Source: JBBIMS01 sp964531645 (GTDB taxonomy: Bacteria; Acidobacteriota; Aminicenantia; JBFLYD01; JBBIMS01). From it: DNA of 64,000 nt. Shown here piece after piece: positions 27,484 through 37,136 of the stretch; within the stretch, counting starts at the first letter, position 1, and the number at the start of each line of letters is the position of its first letter. Location of the stretch: contig CAZHEF010000008.1 of assembly GCA_964531645.1 (NCBI GenBank), positions 1 to 64,000 on the forward strand, given 5' to 3'. Below the pieces are notes generated by a model. That model saw only the letters and a list, made by a program, of their open reading frames with translations, was not told where the DNA came from and searched no databases. The position numbers and the translations under genes were made by a program.

Positions 27484-28935
27484 ATGAACGAATTTTATCA
27501 GCTTGGAAAGGGAGAATTAAAGAGGAAAGTTTTTTTAGGTGGGTCTTTTATGCTTTTAAGGCAGGGCTTGAGTATATTGATAAGTCTTTTTGGGGTTGTT
27601 CTTATGACCCGTTGGATAGGACCTTCCAATTACGGAATTTACAATTCGGGGATGGGAATCTATCTTTTTATTTACTATTTAGCTCAGTTTGGAGTGAATG
27701 TTTACCTTGTAAGGAAGGAAGGAGAGATAGAAGAGGAAGAATACAATCAAGCATGGACATTTCTAATAGTTGTTGGACTGGCTGCTATTCTAGTATCAGA
27801 AACATTAATCCCCTTTATCGGGAAATGGGTGAGACTGGAGGGGTTTGAGAAGGTTTCAATGGTAATATTCCTCTGCTATCCTATTTCCCTTGCAAATATT
27901 GTTCCTATTTCAAAGCTTGAAAGGGAGCTGAACTATAAAAGGGTTGCTCTAATAGAGCTTTTTGCTCAGATAATTTATTATGCAATTGGTTTACCCCTTG
28001 CCTTTTCAGGATTTGGAGTATGGGCTCCAGTTGCGGGATGGTGGGCTCAGCAGATTTTTGTTGTAATCCTCTCTTCAATATCAGCGAAATATGTACCGAA
28101 ATTTTATTTCAGGGCAGATATTCTCAGAAATATTCTTGGTTATGGTCTCAGTTACTCCATTTCCTTCTGGATATGGCAGTTCAGAAACCTAATAAATCCA
28201 TTGATTGTTGGAAGGTTCTTGGGATCATCCGGTGTCGGATATGTTGCCCTTGCAATAAGGATTGTTGAGATACTTACATTTGCAAAGGGTGTTGTATGGA
28301 GAATCTCCATTGCTGTTATGGGTCGTTTGCAAAATGAAAGAACGCGTATTTTAGAAGTTATAAATGAAGGGATGAGGATCCAACTTCTTGCAATATTTTC
28401 CCTTGTCCTTCCCTTTTCTATTTTTGCTAAATGGATTGTGCCTTTGTCTTTTGGAAGCAAATGGATTCCAGTCCTTCAAATATTTCCCTTTATTGCTCTA
28501 AGTTACATTGTGAATTCAGCTTTTTCCCTTCACTCATCAGCCCTTTATACCCTTGGAAAAAACAGGGAAGTTGCCATATTCCATGCCATCCATATACTTC
28601 TCTTTGCAGGAAGCTCATTAATATTTATTCAATTTTTTGATTTAATTGGTTATGGATTTGGAGAGATGATTGCTTTTCTCAGTTATGCAGTGATTCATAT
28701 TTTCCTTGTCAGAAATGTTGGAAAGGTCAACTATTCAATACCATTTTTATGGCTAATCTCCCTTTCCCTACCTCTTTTTCAGGAGAGCTTTGGAATTTTC
28801 ATATATTTAACAATCCTATTAATCTTTGTTTTTCCATTGAGCAGAAAAGAACTTCTTAAATATTCAAAAACTCTCAAGGAAATAGTCTTTGAAAGATTGA
28901 ATTCCTTTAAAAAAAAAGAGAACACTATTTTTTAA
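27484..28935 (+). CDS. Wzx-like polysaccharide flippase (MATE/MVF superfamily)
   Basis: The protein has 483 residues with 12-14 predicted membrane helices throughout and no large soluble domain. The start FLGGSFMLLRQGLSILISLFG and the WIGPSNYGIYNSGMGIYLFIYYLAQFG segment are typical of O-antigen/teichuronic-acid flippases that move undecaprenyl-linked oligosaccharide across the inner membrane. It is the first gene of a tight cluster of glycosyltransferases running to 35570. It may use a near-leaderless start. Confidence 0.85.
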   Translation: MNEFYQLGKGELKRKVFLGGSFMLLRQGLSILISLFGVVLMTRWIGPSNYGIYNSGMGIYLFIYYLAQFGVNVYLVRKEGEIEEEEYNQAWTFLIVVGLAAILVSETLIPFIGKWVRLEGFEKVSMVIFLCYPISLANIVPISKLERELNYKRVALIELFAQIIYYAIGLPLAFSGFGVWAPVAGWWAQQIFVVILSSISAKYVPKFYFRADILRNILGYGLSYSISFWIWQFRNLINPLIVGRFLGSSGVGYVALAIRIVEILTFAKGVVWRISIAVMGRLQNERTRILEVINEGMRIQLLAIFSLVLPFSIFAKWIVPLSFGSKWIPVLQIFPFIALSYIVNSAFSLHSSALYTLGKNREVAIFHAIHILLFAGSSLIFIQFFDLIGYGFGEMIAFLSYAVIHIFLVRNVGKVNYSIPFLWLISLSLPLFQESFGIFIYLTILLIFVFPLSRKELLKYSKTLKEIVFERLNSFKKKENTIF

Positions 28936-28971
28936 TCTTTGGGTGGAATATAATATTTATGGGAGTTCTAA

Positions 28972-29916
28972 ATGGCTGAGCTCTTAGTAAGCGTTATTAT
29001 AAACAATTACAATTATGACAGGTATTTAAAAGAAGCCATTGAAAGTGCTCTGAATCAGAGTTATGAAAGAAAGGAAATTATTGCTGTAGATGATGGCTCA
29101 ACTGACAAATCAAGGGAAATAATTAAAAGGTATGGAGATAGAATAATACCTGTTTTAAAGGAAAATGGGGGGCAGGGTTCTGCGATGAATGCGGGTTTCA
29201 GGGTCTCAAAGGGAGAGTGGGTCTGTTTCCTTGATTCCGACGATGTATGGATTCCCGATAAGATTTTAAAGGTAGTGGAAGTAACAAAAAAGAATTCCGA
29301 TGCGATTATGATTTATCACAGGGTTCAACCAATTTCTTCATCTGGAGAATATATTGAAAATCCCATCCCATCAAAACTTTTTAGAGGTAATATTGAAAAA
29401 AAAGTTATTAGAAGCGGAGGATGGTGGATGTATTCTCCAAACTCTGCCATTTGTTTCAGGAGAGATTTCCTTGAAAGGGTTATGGATATTCCTGAAGAGG
29501 AGTTCAGAATTTGTGCAGATGCATATCTTTCTGACCTTGCGCCATTCTTCGGAGAGATTGATTTTGTTGATGAAGTTCTTGCCTTTTACAGACTTCATGG
29601 GTCCAATTACTGGAACAGGGAGGAAAGGGTAAAAGAGACGAGAGAATCAATGCTTTCCTATCTTGAGATGTATAAAAAAAGGGTTAATTCCCTCAACAAA
29701 ACTTTTGAAAGATTGGGGATCGAAAAGAGAGTATCCCTTGAAAATCACTTGCCCTATCAGAGATTGAAATTTCTCCTCGGGTTAAAAATTTCAATTCCAA
29801 AACTCTTTAAAAATGCGATTTCCTTTCCCTATCACGAAACTTTTTTGGAAAAAATAAGGGCGGTTGCATGGATTTTTAAAACTATTTTATTGAAAAGGAG
29901 GATAAGATTAAAATAA
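28972..29916 (+). CDS. family 2 glycosyltransferase
   Basis: Cytoplasmic GT-A fold enzyme of 314 residues, inverting GT2 family. Nucleotide-sugar binding motifs are IAVDDGSTDKS (about 39-49) and FLDSDDVW (about 84-91), the DxD metal site. The remainder is helical with no membrane spans. It should add one sugar to the lipid-linked repeat unit of the surface polysaccharide. It lies 36 bases after the flippase; the sugar is unknown. Confidence 0.88.
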   Translation: MAELLVSVIINNYNYDRYLKEAIESALNQSYERKEIIAVDDGSTDKSREIIKRYGDRIIPVLKENGGQGSAMNAGFRVSKGEWVCFLDSDDVWIPDKILKVVEVTKKNSDAIMIYHRVQPISSSGEYIENPIPSKLFRGNIEKKVIRSGGWWMYSPNSAICFRRDFLERVMDIPEEEFRICADAYLSDLAPFFGEIDFVDEVLAFYRLHGSNYWNREERVKETRESMLSYLEMYKKRVNSLNKTFERLGIEKRVSLENHLPYQRLKFLLGLKISIPKLFKNAISFPYHETFLEKIRAVAWIFKTILLKRRIRLK

Positions 29917-30938
29917 TTTCTTTCCCTGCCTTTTCAAATAAAAATGAGAATCCTTATAACTGGCTTCTTTATACAAATATCATGAATTTAGGCGTCACTG
30001 TTGAGGAATATTCTCCGCTGAAAATCTTAATTAAAAAATATGATATTTTCCATATCCACTGGCCCGAAAGATTCATCGGAAGTCCAGTTTTTCTAAAAGC
30101 CTTATTAAAAACTCTTTTCTTTCTTTTTATCCTTTTAATCGCCCGAATAAAAAAAACAAAGATTTTCTGGACAGTGCATAATTTAAAGAGCCACGAGAAT
30201 TATCATCCTAAACTGGAGAATTTTTTCCGTAAATTTTTTGTCCGTATGATTGACGGCTACATAAGTCTTTCGGAAGAAGCGGATTCAATTGCGAAGAAAA
30301 CACTCCCTGAAATTCAAGGAAAAAAAGGTTTTATAATCCCGATTGGTCATTACAGAAATTTTTATCCTGATACCTTAAACAAAGAATCTGCAAGAAAGAA
30401 ATTTTCAATCCCTCCAGATAAAAAAGTTATACTCTATTTCGGATTGATAAGAAATTACAAAAAAGTTTTTTCCCTGATCAACTCTTTCAAAAAATTGAAT
30501 AATGGAAATTTAATCCTGCTCATTGTTGGGAAACCTTTTAATGAAAAAATTAAAGAAGATATAGAAAAAGCATCTTCAGGAGACCGGAGAATAAAACTTG
30601 TCCTTAGATTTGTTCCCAATGGAGAAATTGAAATTTTCATGAAATCCGCTGATATAATGGTTCTACCCCAGAAGGAGGTTTTTAACTCATCCTCTGTTAT
30701 CCTTGCCCTCTCCTACAACACCCCTGTCCTCGTTTCTGAAAAATTGACAGGAGAAGAGATGAAAAGAAGGTTTGGGAAGGATTGGGTTATGACCTTTGAT
30801 GAGCTTTCTCCTGAGGTTCTAAAAGATGCCCTAAAGTGGATAGAGATTGAAAGGGCTCAATGGGATCCTCCGGAAGGTATGGAATGGAGTTCAATTACAA
30901 AAGAGACATTGAAGGCTTACAAATCTGTTATAACATGA
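29907..30938 (+). CDS. GT-B glycosyltransferase with apparent ATT start
   Basis: Glycosyltransferase group 1/GT4-like, 343 residues if started at ATT 29907. A consensus AAGGAGG at 29895-29901 sits five bases before ATT, and the first residues IKIISFPAFSNKNENPY are conserved-looking N-terminal sequence of this family. The first ATG (29982) would remove 25 of them. The C-terminal half holds VILYFGLIRNYKK and VLPQKEVFNSSS, typical of the nucleotide-binding domain. It overlaps the end of the GT2 gene by ten bases. Either a rare ATT start or a mutated ATG fits. Confidence 0.78.
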   Translation: MKIISFPAFSNKNENPYNWLLYTNIMNLGVTVEEYSPLKILIKKYDIFHIHWPERFIGSPVFLKALLKTLFFLFILLIARIKKTKIFWTVHNLKSHENYHPKLENFFRKFFVRMIDGYISLSEEADSIAKKTLPEIQGKKGFIIPIGHYRNFYPDTLNKESARKKFSIPPDKKVILYFGLIRNYKKVFSLINSFKKLNNGNLILLIVGKPFNEKIKEDIEKASSGDRRIKLVLRFVPNGEIEIFMKSADIMVLPQKEVFNSSSVILALSYNTPVLVSEKLTGEEMKRRFGKDWVMTFDELSPEVLKDALKWIEIERAQWDPPEGMEWSSITKETLKAYKSVIT

Positions 30939-32134
30939 GAAAGATTTTAATTATAACAGTTTATTTCCCTCCATTTTTAAACATGAGAGCTATCAGAGCA
31001 TCAAAAATTTCAAAGTATCTGGAAAGGGAAGGGTGGGAGGTTTATGTTCTTACAGCTGAGGGATTGAATCTTGAAAAGGGGCTTCCTGTTGAAATTAAAG
31101 AAGAGAATATATTGAGGGTAAAATTTGAAAAAGGATCCCATTCAATTCCATTAAGCTTAAAAAAACCCCCTTTTCTTAGAAAATTTGTAAATTTTCAGGA
31201 TAGATTTTTAAAATGGTGTGGGAAAGCTTTAAGGGTCGGAAGAGAAATCCTTTCTGAGAAAGAATTTTCAATTATATTAAGTTTCTCGCCACCCTACCCA
31301 TCCAATCTCCTTGCTTCAAAGCTGTCCAGAGAGTTCAATATTCCATGGATTGCAGAGTTCGGGGACCTCTGGAGTGAAAATTACTATTTTAAAAGAGGAT
31401 TCCCCCTTTCCATTGTTGAGAGATTGCTGGAAAAAAGAGTAATGAAAAGAGCGGTTTCCCTTATTTCTGTTTCTGAGCTTTTATGTTCCAAATTAAAAGA
31501 GAGCCACGGGAAAGAAGTTTTTCTGTTTTCCCATTTTTTCGATGAAGAGGATTTTGAAGGAGAATTTACACCTTATGAAATTTTTACTTTAACATACACA
31601 GGACATCTTTATCCCTATCAGGATTTCAAACCTTTTCTATCCGCCCTTAAAAAAATGAAAAATGAAGGCATCCTTGGAAGTATAAAAGTAAAATTTTTCT
31701 CTTATAATTATCTTGAGATTAGAAAATGGTTTAAAGATTTTTCTGATCTTCCCATTGAGATAAATCCTCAGATTCCCTACATAGAAAGTATTAGAGAACA
31801 GATGAGCTCATCTGCCCTTCTTTTCTTTTCCATAAAAAATCCCGAAAAAACTACTGAAAATCCTATTAAAGGGAAAATATTCTCTTATATTGGTTCAAGG
31901 AAACCTGTCCTTGTTGTTGGGGAGGATGAGGGCGGAAAATTTCTTGAAAGGGCAGAGATTGGAAAAATTTGCAAAAATGAGACTGAAATAAGGGAAACAA
32001 TTTTAAAGTGGTGTAAAGAATTTGAAGAGAAAAAGAAAGTTACAATGAGAAATTCTTTTGACTGTGAAAAATATTCGTATAAAAATAGAATATCAGAGCT
32101 TTCAAATTATCTTGAGAGATTTTTAAAGAGATGA
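30935..32134 (+). CDS. family 4 glycosyltransferase
   Basis: GT-B fold enzyme of 399 residues. The start ATG at 30935 overlaps the previous stop (ATGA). N-terminal ILIITVYFPPFLNMRAIRASKIS with the following WEVYVLTAE is the usual acceptor-domain opening. SFSPPYPSNLLA and AEFGDLWSENYYF follow, and late IKGKIFSYIGSRKPVLVVGE forms the donor-site loop. The frame is open to 30860, but there is no ribosome site for an earlier start. The donor sugar is unknown. Confidence 0.85.
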   Translation: MRKILIITVYFPPFLNMRAIRASKISKYLEREGWEVYVLTAEGLNLEKGLPVEIKEENILRVKFEKGSHSIPLSLKKPPFLRKFVNFQDRFLKWCGKALRVGREILSEKEFSIILSFSPPYPSNLLASKLSREFNIPWIAEFGDLWSENYYFKRGFPLSIVERLLEKRVMKRAVSLISVSELLCSKLKESHGKEVFLFSHFFDEEDFEGEFTPYEIFTLTYTGHLYPYQDFKPFLSALKKMKNEGILGSIKVKFFSYNYLEIRKWFKDFSDLPIEINPQIPYIESIREQMSSSALLFFSIKNPEKTTENPIKGKIFSYIGSRKPVLVVGEDEGGKFLERAEIGKICKNETEIRETILKWCKEFEEKKKVTMRNSFDCEKYSYKNRISELSNYLERFLKR

Positions 32135-33132
32135 TGGAAGTTATAATTTTCCCCCTTGTTTTTATTATTTCTCTCCTTTTTTCCCTTTATGGAACACCAA
32201 TTGCAAGAAATGCAGGAATTAAGTTTGGAATAGTGGATAAACCCGATGGGGTTCTGAAATTACATGGAGAAGCAATCCCCTATCTTGGCGGATTGAGCAT
32301 ATTTCTTTCATTCCTTCTTGCCCTCTCTCTTATCTTTGAGTTCAGCAAAGAGATCCTCGGAATTCTTTTTGGAGGTAGTATAATTATGACTCTAGGACTA
32401 ATAGACGATATCGGTAAGCTTTCTCCAAGGATAAAGTTTATAGGTGAGATTCTTGCTGTTTATATTCTTATAAAGAGTGGACTTTATATAAAGCTATGGT
32501 TCATCCCAGAATATCTCTCAATTCCCCTTACATTCCTCTGGATGATTGGTATTATTAATGCTTTTAACCTAATAGATGTTATGGACGGACTTTCAGCAGG
32601 AATTGCTTTCATTGTTGCCAGTATTTTTTTTATAATTGCACTCATAACTGAAAATCATTCTGTTGCTATAATCTCCATGGCTCTTTCAGGAGCATGTCTC
32701 GGTTTCTTGAATTACAATTACAATCCTGCATCAATTTTTATGGGAGACTCAGGCTCCCTTTTTCTCGGATTTATAATCTCTTCCATTTCAATTATGCTGG
32801 ATTACACAAAGATTAATAAATTCAGTTTCATAGCACCTTTCTTTGTTCTATGGATTCCCATCTTTGAGACTGTTTTCCTTTTCTTCAAAAGACTTTCAAG
32901 AGGGGGATCTCCTTTTAAAGGTAGCAGAGACCACACTTCCATCCGTCTTAAATCTCTCTACAATTTTTCTGTTAGAAAAACTGTTGGGGTTTTCTATATT
33001 CTTTCGTTAATTTCAGGAATAACAGGGATATTAAACGTTCTCTTCTCTTTTTATTTCTCAGCAATTTCTTTTTCTTTTTTAGTTGTTTTCTCAATTGCTG
33101 GTTGGATAGTTCTTTCCAGAGCGAGGGTTTGA
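32131..33132 (+). CDS. polyprenyl-phosphate HexNAc-1-phosphate transferase (WecA/TagO/MraY superfamily)
   Basis: Integral membrane enzyme of 333 residues with about ten or eleven helices that starts lipid-linked glycan synthesis by moving a HexNAc-1-phosphate onto undecaprenyl phosphate. Catalytic loop motifs are LGLIDDIGKLSP (Asp pair), NAFNLIDVMDGLSAG and FMGDSGSLFLGF, followed by the basic loop SRDHTSIRL. It overlaps the preceding glycosyltransferase by four bases. This is the probable initiating enzyme of the 27-35 kb polysaccharide. MraY is excluded by length and context rather than by a single residue. Confidence 0.88.
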   Translation: MMEVIIFPLVFIISLLFSLYGTPIARNAGIKFGIVDKPDGVLKLHGEAIPYLGGLSIFLSFLLALSLIFEFSKEILGILFGGSIIMTLGLIDDIGKLSPRIKFIGEILAVYILIKSGLYIKLWFIPEYLSIPLTFLWMIGIINAFNLIDVMDGLSAGIAFIVASIFFIIALITENHSVAIISMALSGACLGFLNYNYNPASIFMGDSGSLFLGFIISSISIMLDYTKINKFSFIAPFFVLWIPIFETVFLFFKRLSRGGSPFKGSRDHTSIRLKSLYNFSVRKTVGVFYILSLISGITGILNVLFSFYFSAISFSFLVVFSIAGWIVLSRARV

Positions 33133-33135
33133 TTT

Positions 33136-34410
33136 ATGAAGGAAATAGTCATTGCTGGAGCAGGAATAACAGGTTTAAGCGTTGGTTATCATCTCGGAAA
33201 TCTTGAATTTAAAATTTTTGAAAAGGAAAAGGAACCTGGAGGACTTGCCCGTTCAATAAAAGTTGGAGATTTTTATCTTGATTACGGAGGTCATTTCATC
33301 CATGGAAAAGACCAGTATTTTCTCGATATCCTTAAAGGTCTCTTTGGTGAAAATCTCAAAAAATGGGAAAGGAAAGCTTCCATACTTAAGGATGGAAAAC
33401 TTATTCCCTATCCCTTTCAGGCAAATCTCTCCCTTCTTTCCTATCAGGAAAAATTTGAGTGTGTGAGGGATTTTATTGAGGTTTCCTTTAGGAAAAAGAA
33501 AAAACCTTCCAATTTTAGAGAATGGCTTAAAATAAATTTCGGAGAGGGGATTTGTAAATCTTTCCTTTCCCCTTACAACTCAAAATTCTGGATTTATCCC
33601 CTTGAATCTTTGAGTTATGAATGGTGCGAATGGGGTATCCCTGTCCCAAAATGGGAGGATGTCTTAAAGTCTGCTCTTGGAGAAATTATAAAGGGTCTTG
33701 GTTATAATCCAGTTATTTACTATCCAGTGGAAGGGATTGGTAGATTCCCTCTAAAAATAATGGATGGGTTTAAGGAAAAAGTTTATACTCAAAGGGAAAT
33801 AGAAAATATAGACCCAAAGAAAAGAGTTTTATATTTCAAGGACGGAACTTCCATAAAATATGATTTTCTTATCTCTACAATCCCTCTCCCTGAACTGGTA
33901 AATTCTTTAAAAGAGGCTCCCTCTTCAATAAAAAAAGCTGTTTCTAAATTCAGATTTATATCTGTAGCTGTTGCCAATGCCATTGTTAAAGGGATGGATT
34001 TTGAGAATATTGATTGGATTTACATTCCTGAGGAGTGGACTCCCTTTTACAGAATCGGATTTTATTCCTTAAAAAAGGAGCCTCTCATTCCTGTATTTTC
34101 TGAAATATCCCATCTTCATGGTTCAATGGTTTCAAAGGATTCTATCTATCTTGAACTTTTTGCCCTTTTGAGAAAGCTTAACATTATTGAAAGAAAGGAG
34201 GATATTCAGTTCTTTGAGTTAATTGAAATTCCTTACGCATATGTAATATTTGACAAATTCAGGAAAAGGAAACTTCCTGAAATCCTATCTTTTCTTGAGA
34301 AGAATAAAATAATCTCCACAGGAAGATACGGTAGCTGGGATTATCTTTCAATGGAAAGGTCTTTTCTTCTCGGTAAGGAAGTGGCTGAAAAAATTAAAAA
34401 GATTATATGA
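33136..34410 (+). CDS. FAD-dependent amine-oxidase-type oxidoreductase of the polysaccharide cluster
   Basis: NAD(P)-binding Rossmann protein of 424 residues beginning with the dinucleotide motif IAGAGITGLSVGYHL and EKEKEPGGLARS, the second FAD-contact motif. Related proteins are annotated as protoporphyrinogen-oxidase-like or UDP-galactopyranose-mutase-like. The YGGHFIHGKDQYF and YPFQAN segments are common in versions within glycan clusters. A sugar mutase or reductase role is plausible but not shown. It lies three bases after the WecA-like gene and overlaps the next. Confidence 0.75.
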   Translation: MKEIVIAGAGITGLSVGYHLGNLEFKIFEKEKEPGGLARSIKVGDFYLDYGGHFIHGKDQYFLDILKGLFGENLKKWERKASILKDGKLIPYPFQANLSLLSYQEKFECVRDFIEVSFRKKKKPSNFREWLKINFGEGICKSFLSPYNSKFWIYPLESLSYEWCEWGIPVPKWEDVLKSALGEIIKGLGYNPVIYYPVEGIGRFPLKIMDGFKEKVYTQREIENIDPKKRVLYFKDGTSIKYDFLISTIPLPELVNSLKEAPSSIKKAVSKFRFISVAVANAIVKGMDFENIDWIYIPEEWTPFYRIGFYSLKKEPLIPVFSEISHLHGSMVSKDSIYLELFALLRKLNIIERKEDIQFFELIEIPYAYVIFDKFRKRKLPEILSFLEKNKIISTGRYGSWDYLSMERSFLLGKEVAEKIKKII

Positions 34411-35570
34411 GAATCAAAGTTTGTCACATCATAACTAAACTTGAGCTTGGAGGGGCTCAGAAAAACACTCTTTTTACAGTTTCAAATCTCGACCCATCAA
34501 AATTTCAAACATTTCTAATATCAGGAGAGGAGGGGATTCTTGACGGTGAGGCAAAGGAATTACTTGGAGAAAGGGCAATTTTCGTGAGGGAGATGCAAAG
34601 GAGTATAAATCCATTTTTTGATTTTATTGCCCTTATAAAACTAACTATTATTTTAAAAAAAATAAAACCTAAGATAATCCACACCCACAGTTCAAAGGCG
34701 GGTATTCTTGGAAGATGGGCAGGTTTTTTTGCGGGAGTGAAAGTTAGAATTCATACAATCCATGGATTCGGGTTCAGCCCCTTTCATCCCCTTCCAGTAA
34801 GGTGGCTCTTTATATTCCTTGAAAGAATTACATCTTTAGTTACAACTCATTTCATATGTGTTTCAAAGAATAATCTTGAGAAGGGTAGGAAATTGGGGAT
34901 TATCAAAAAGGGACAGGCATCAATAATAAGAAGTGGTGTTGAAATTGAAAAATTTTTAAACGCTAGTGTAGATGCTGAAAAGAAAAAAATAGAGCTTGGA
35001 ATTCCCCTTGATAAAAAAATAATTGGAATGGTTGCATGCTTTAAACCCCAGAAGGCTCCCCTTGATTTTGTAAGAATTGCAAGAATTTTAAAGGATTCAA
35101 GGGATGATGTGCACTTTATAATGATTGGAGATGGAGAGCTGAGAGAGAGAATAGAAGAGGAAATAGAAAAATTAGAGTTAAAAGAGAACTTTTCCCTTCT
35201 TGGATGGAGGAAAGATGTGGAGGAAATTTTCAAGATTGTAGATGTTTTTGTCTTAACCTCCCTCTGGGAAGGTCTTCCACAGGTCATCCCTCAAGCATAT
35301 GCATCTGGAGTTCCAATGGTTGTGACCGATGTTGATGGAAATAAGGAATTTGTAGAAGATGGAATAAATGGCTTCACCTTCAAACCCCACGACCTTCATT
35401 CTGCCTCTGAGAAAATTTCAGAAATAGTTGAAAACCATGAGCTAAGAGAAAAGTTTGTAAAGGAAGGAAGAAAAAAGCTTAAAGAATTTGAAGCAGTATT
35501 TATGGTTCAATCTCAGGAAAATCTTTACAAGAAACTTTTGGAAAAAAGGCGTAAAAAAGCGGATGTTTGA
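34407..35570 (+). CDS. family 4 glycosyltransferase
   Basis: GT-B enzyme of 387 residues. The N-terminus VCHIITKLELGGAQKNTLFTV and IIHTHSSKAGILGRWAG are typical of exopolysaccharide GT4 enzymes. The C-terminal VFVLTSLWEGLPQVIPQAYASGVP is the E-x7-E-like donor-binding region. It overlaps the oxidoreductase by four bases (ATGA). It is the last gene of the polysaccharide cluster; the regulator genes that follow start at once. Confidence 0.9.
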   Translation: MRIKVCHIITKLELGGAQKNTLFTVSNLDPSKFQTFLISGEEGILDGEAKELLGERAIFVREMQRSINPFFDFIALIKLTIILKKIKPKIIHTHSSKAGILGRWAGFFAGVKVRIHTIHGFGFSPFHPLPVRWLFIFLERITSLVTTHFICVSKNNLEKGRKLGIIKKGQASIIRSGVEIEKFLNASVDAEKKKIELGIPLDKKIIGMVACFKPQKAPLDFVRIARILKDSRDDVHFIMIGDGELRERIEEEIEKLELKENFSLLGWRKDVEEIFKIVDVFVLTSLWEGLPQVIPQAYASGVPMVVTDVDGNKEFVEDGINGFTFKPHDLHSASEKISEIVENHELREKFVKEGRKKLKEFEAVFMVQSQENLYKKLLEKRRKKADV

Positions 35571-35608
35571 CTTGGAAAATTTTTCAATCTAAAATTAAAT
35601 TAATTATT

Positions 35609-37136
35609 ATGAAGAAAGGAAAATTTTATTTTTCTCCATTCAAATTTCTCCTTTACATTCCCTTTATATTATATTTTTTGATGCTCTTTGTAGTCTTATT
35701 GAATTATTTTTCAGCAAAAAAACTAAGAGAATCTGCATTAGAAAATCTCATGGAAGTGCAAGAAGAACATTTCAAAAAAACAATCGTTGACTATATTAAC
35801 TTTCACGGAATGGAAAGGGATCTCTCAAAACTGAAAAATGAATTCAATCAAAAAACTGGATTGGAAAAGATATACATAATAAATTCATATGGATTGGTGG
35901 TTTCCTCTTCAGAGCCAAGAGAGCTCAGATCTCAGATTCAAAATTCTGGAATTATTAAAGCATTGAAAGATGGCAAAAGTGAAAGGATTTCTTTAAGGAG
36001 CAAAGCAGGGGAGAGGAGATATTTATCGGTAGTTCCATTAAAAGATAATAAGAGATGTTTTAGGTGCCATGAAATGAAGGGAGAGAATACTGGTGCCATG
36101 TTGTTAAAATTTGCTATCCATGATAATTATAAAAAAGGCATAGACTCTTATTTGATTTTATTGTTTTTATTAACTTCCTGCCCCCTTCCTTTTGTTAGTT
36201 TTTTCATTTTGAAGAATAAATTTATAGCTCCCATAAGGAATTTCAAGAGAAAAAGAGGAAAAGAATTTGCAAATTTTCCTGAGGATGGAATAAAAAAAAA
36301 TCATAAACTATGCAAATTTTCTTGAAGAAAGATCGAATCAACAAAGAATTGAAATATCCTTTCTGAAAATGAAGATAGATGAAATAAAGAATGAATTAAA
36401 GGATACCTTTGAAAAACTTATTCACTCGGAAAAACTTGCCTCCTTAGGAACCCTGCTGGCAGGATTAAGTCACGAGATAAATAACCCTGTGGGAACCATA
36501 ATAAGCAGATGCGATTGCTTGATTCTTGAAGCAGAGGGGAAAAATTTGCCACCTGAAGTGATAGAAGACTTGAAAATTATAAAATCCCATGCCAGGAGAA
36601 TTTCCAATTTAATTTATACTCTTTTGAACTTTTCAAGAATTTCTTCCGATGAGAGAAAGGAGTGCAACTTGAATGAGATTATAGAAAGCACATTAGTTTT
36701 AGTTGAACCTCAATTGAGAAAGGATGGAATCAGCATTATAAAAAAACTTATGTTTGGACTGCCTAAAGTTTTGGCAAATGACATTCAGTTGCAACAGGTA
36801 TTTCTTAATATTTTAAACAATGCAAGGGATGCTACTCCAAAGGGAGGAATGATACGGATTGAAACTCAGGCACCCCTCCATGATGAGAAATTTGTAAAGG
36901 TTATATTCTCAGATAATGGTTCAGGTATTCCGCAGGAATATGTTAAAAGAATTTATGAACCATTCTTTACTACTAAAAAAAATGGAACTGGTTTGGGGCT
37001 TTTCCTTTGTTATAACATAATAAGAACTCACGGCGGAGAGCTGGAAATTCAAAGTGAGGAAGGGAAAGGAACAACGGTAGTAGTTAAGATACCTTTCATA
37101 GACAAAACTTATGAGAGTAAAGATGTCCGAAGGTAA
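35609..37136 (+). pseudogene. heme-c-sensing histidine kinase, broken by a frameshift
   Basis: The membrane sensor kinase has a TM helix (about 12-35), a periplasmic DUF3365-like domain, a second TM, HAMP-like linker, HisKA with GLSHEINNPVG, and HATPase with NILNNARDA, DNGSGIPQ and TGLGLFL. The periplasmic domain ends with CFRCH (C150, C153, H154), a c-type heme site, so it may sense NO, N2O-related redox state or O2. A run of nine A at 36292-36300 shifts the frame in the linker; eight A would restore one product of about 508 residues. ATG 35609 is preferred to the TTG at 35567, though neither has a good ribosome site. Confidence 0.82.
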
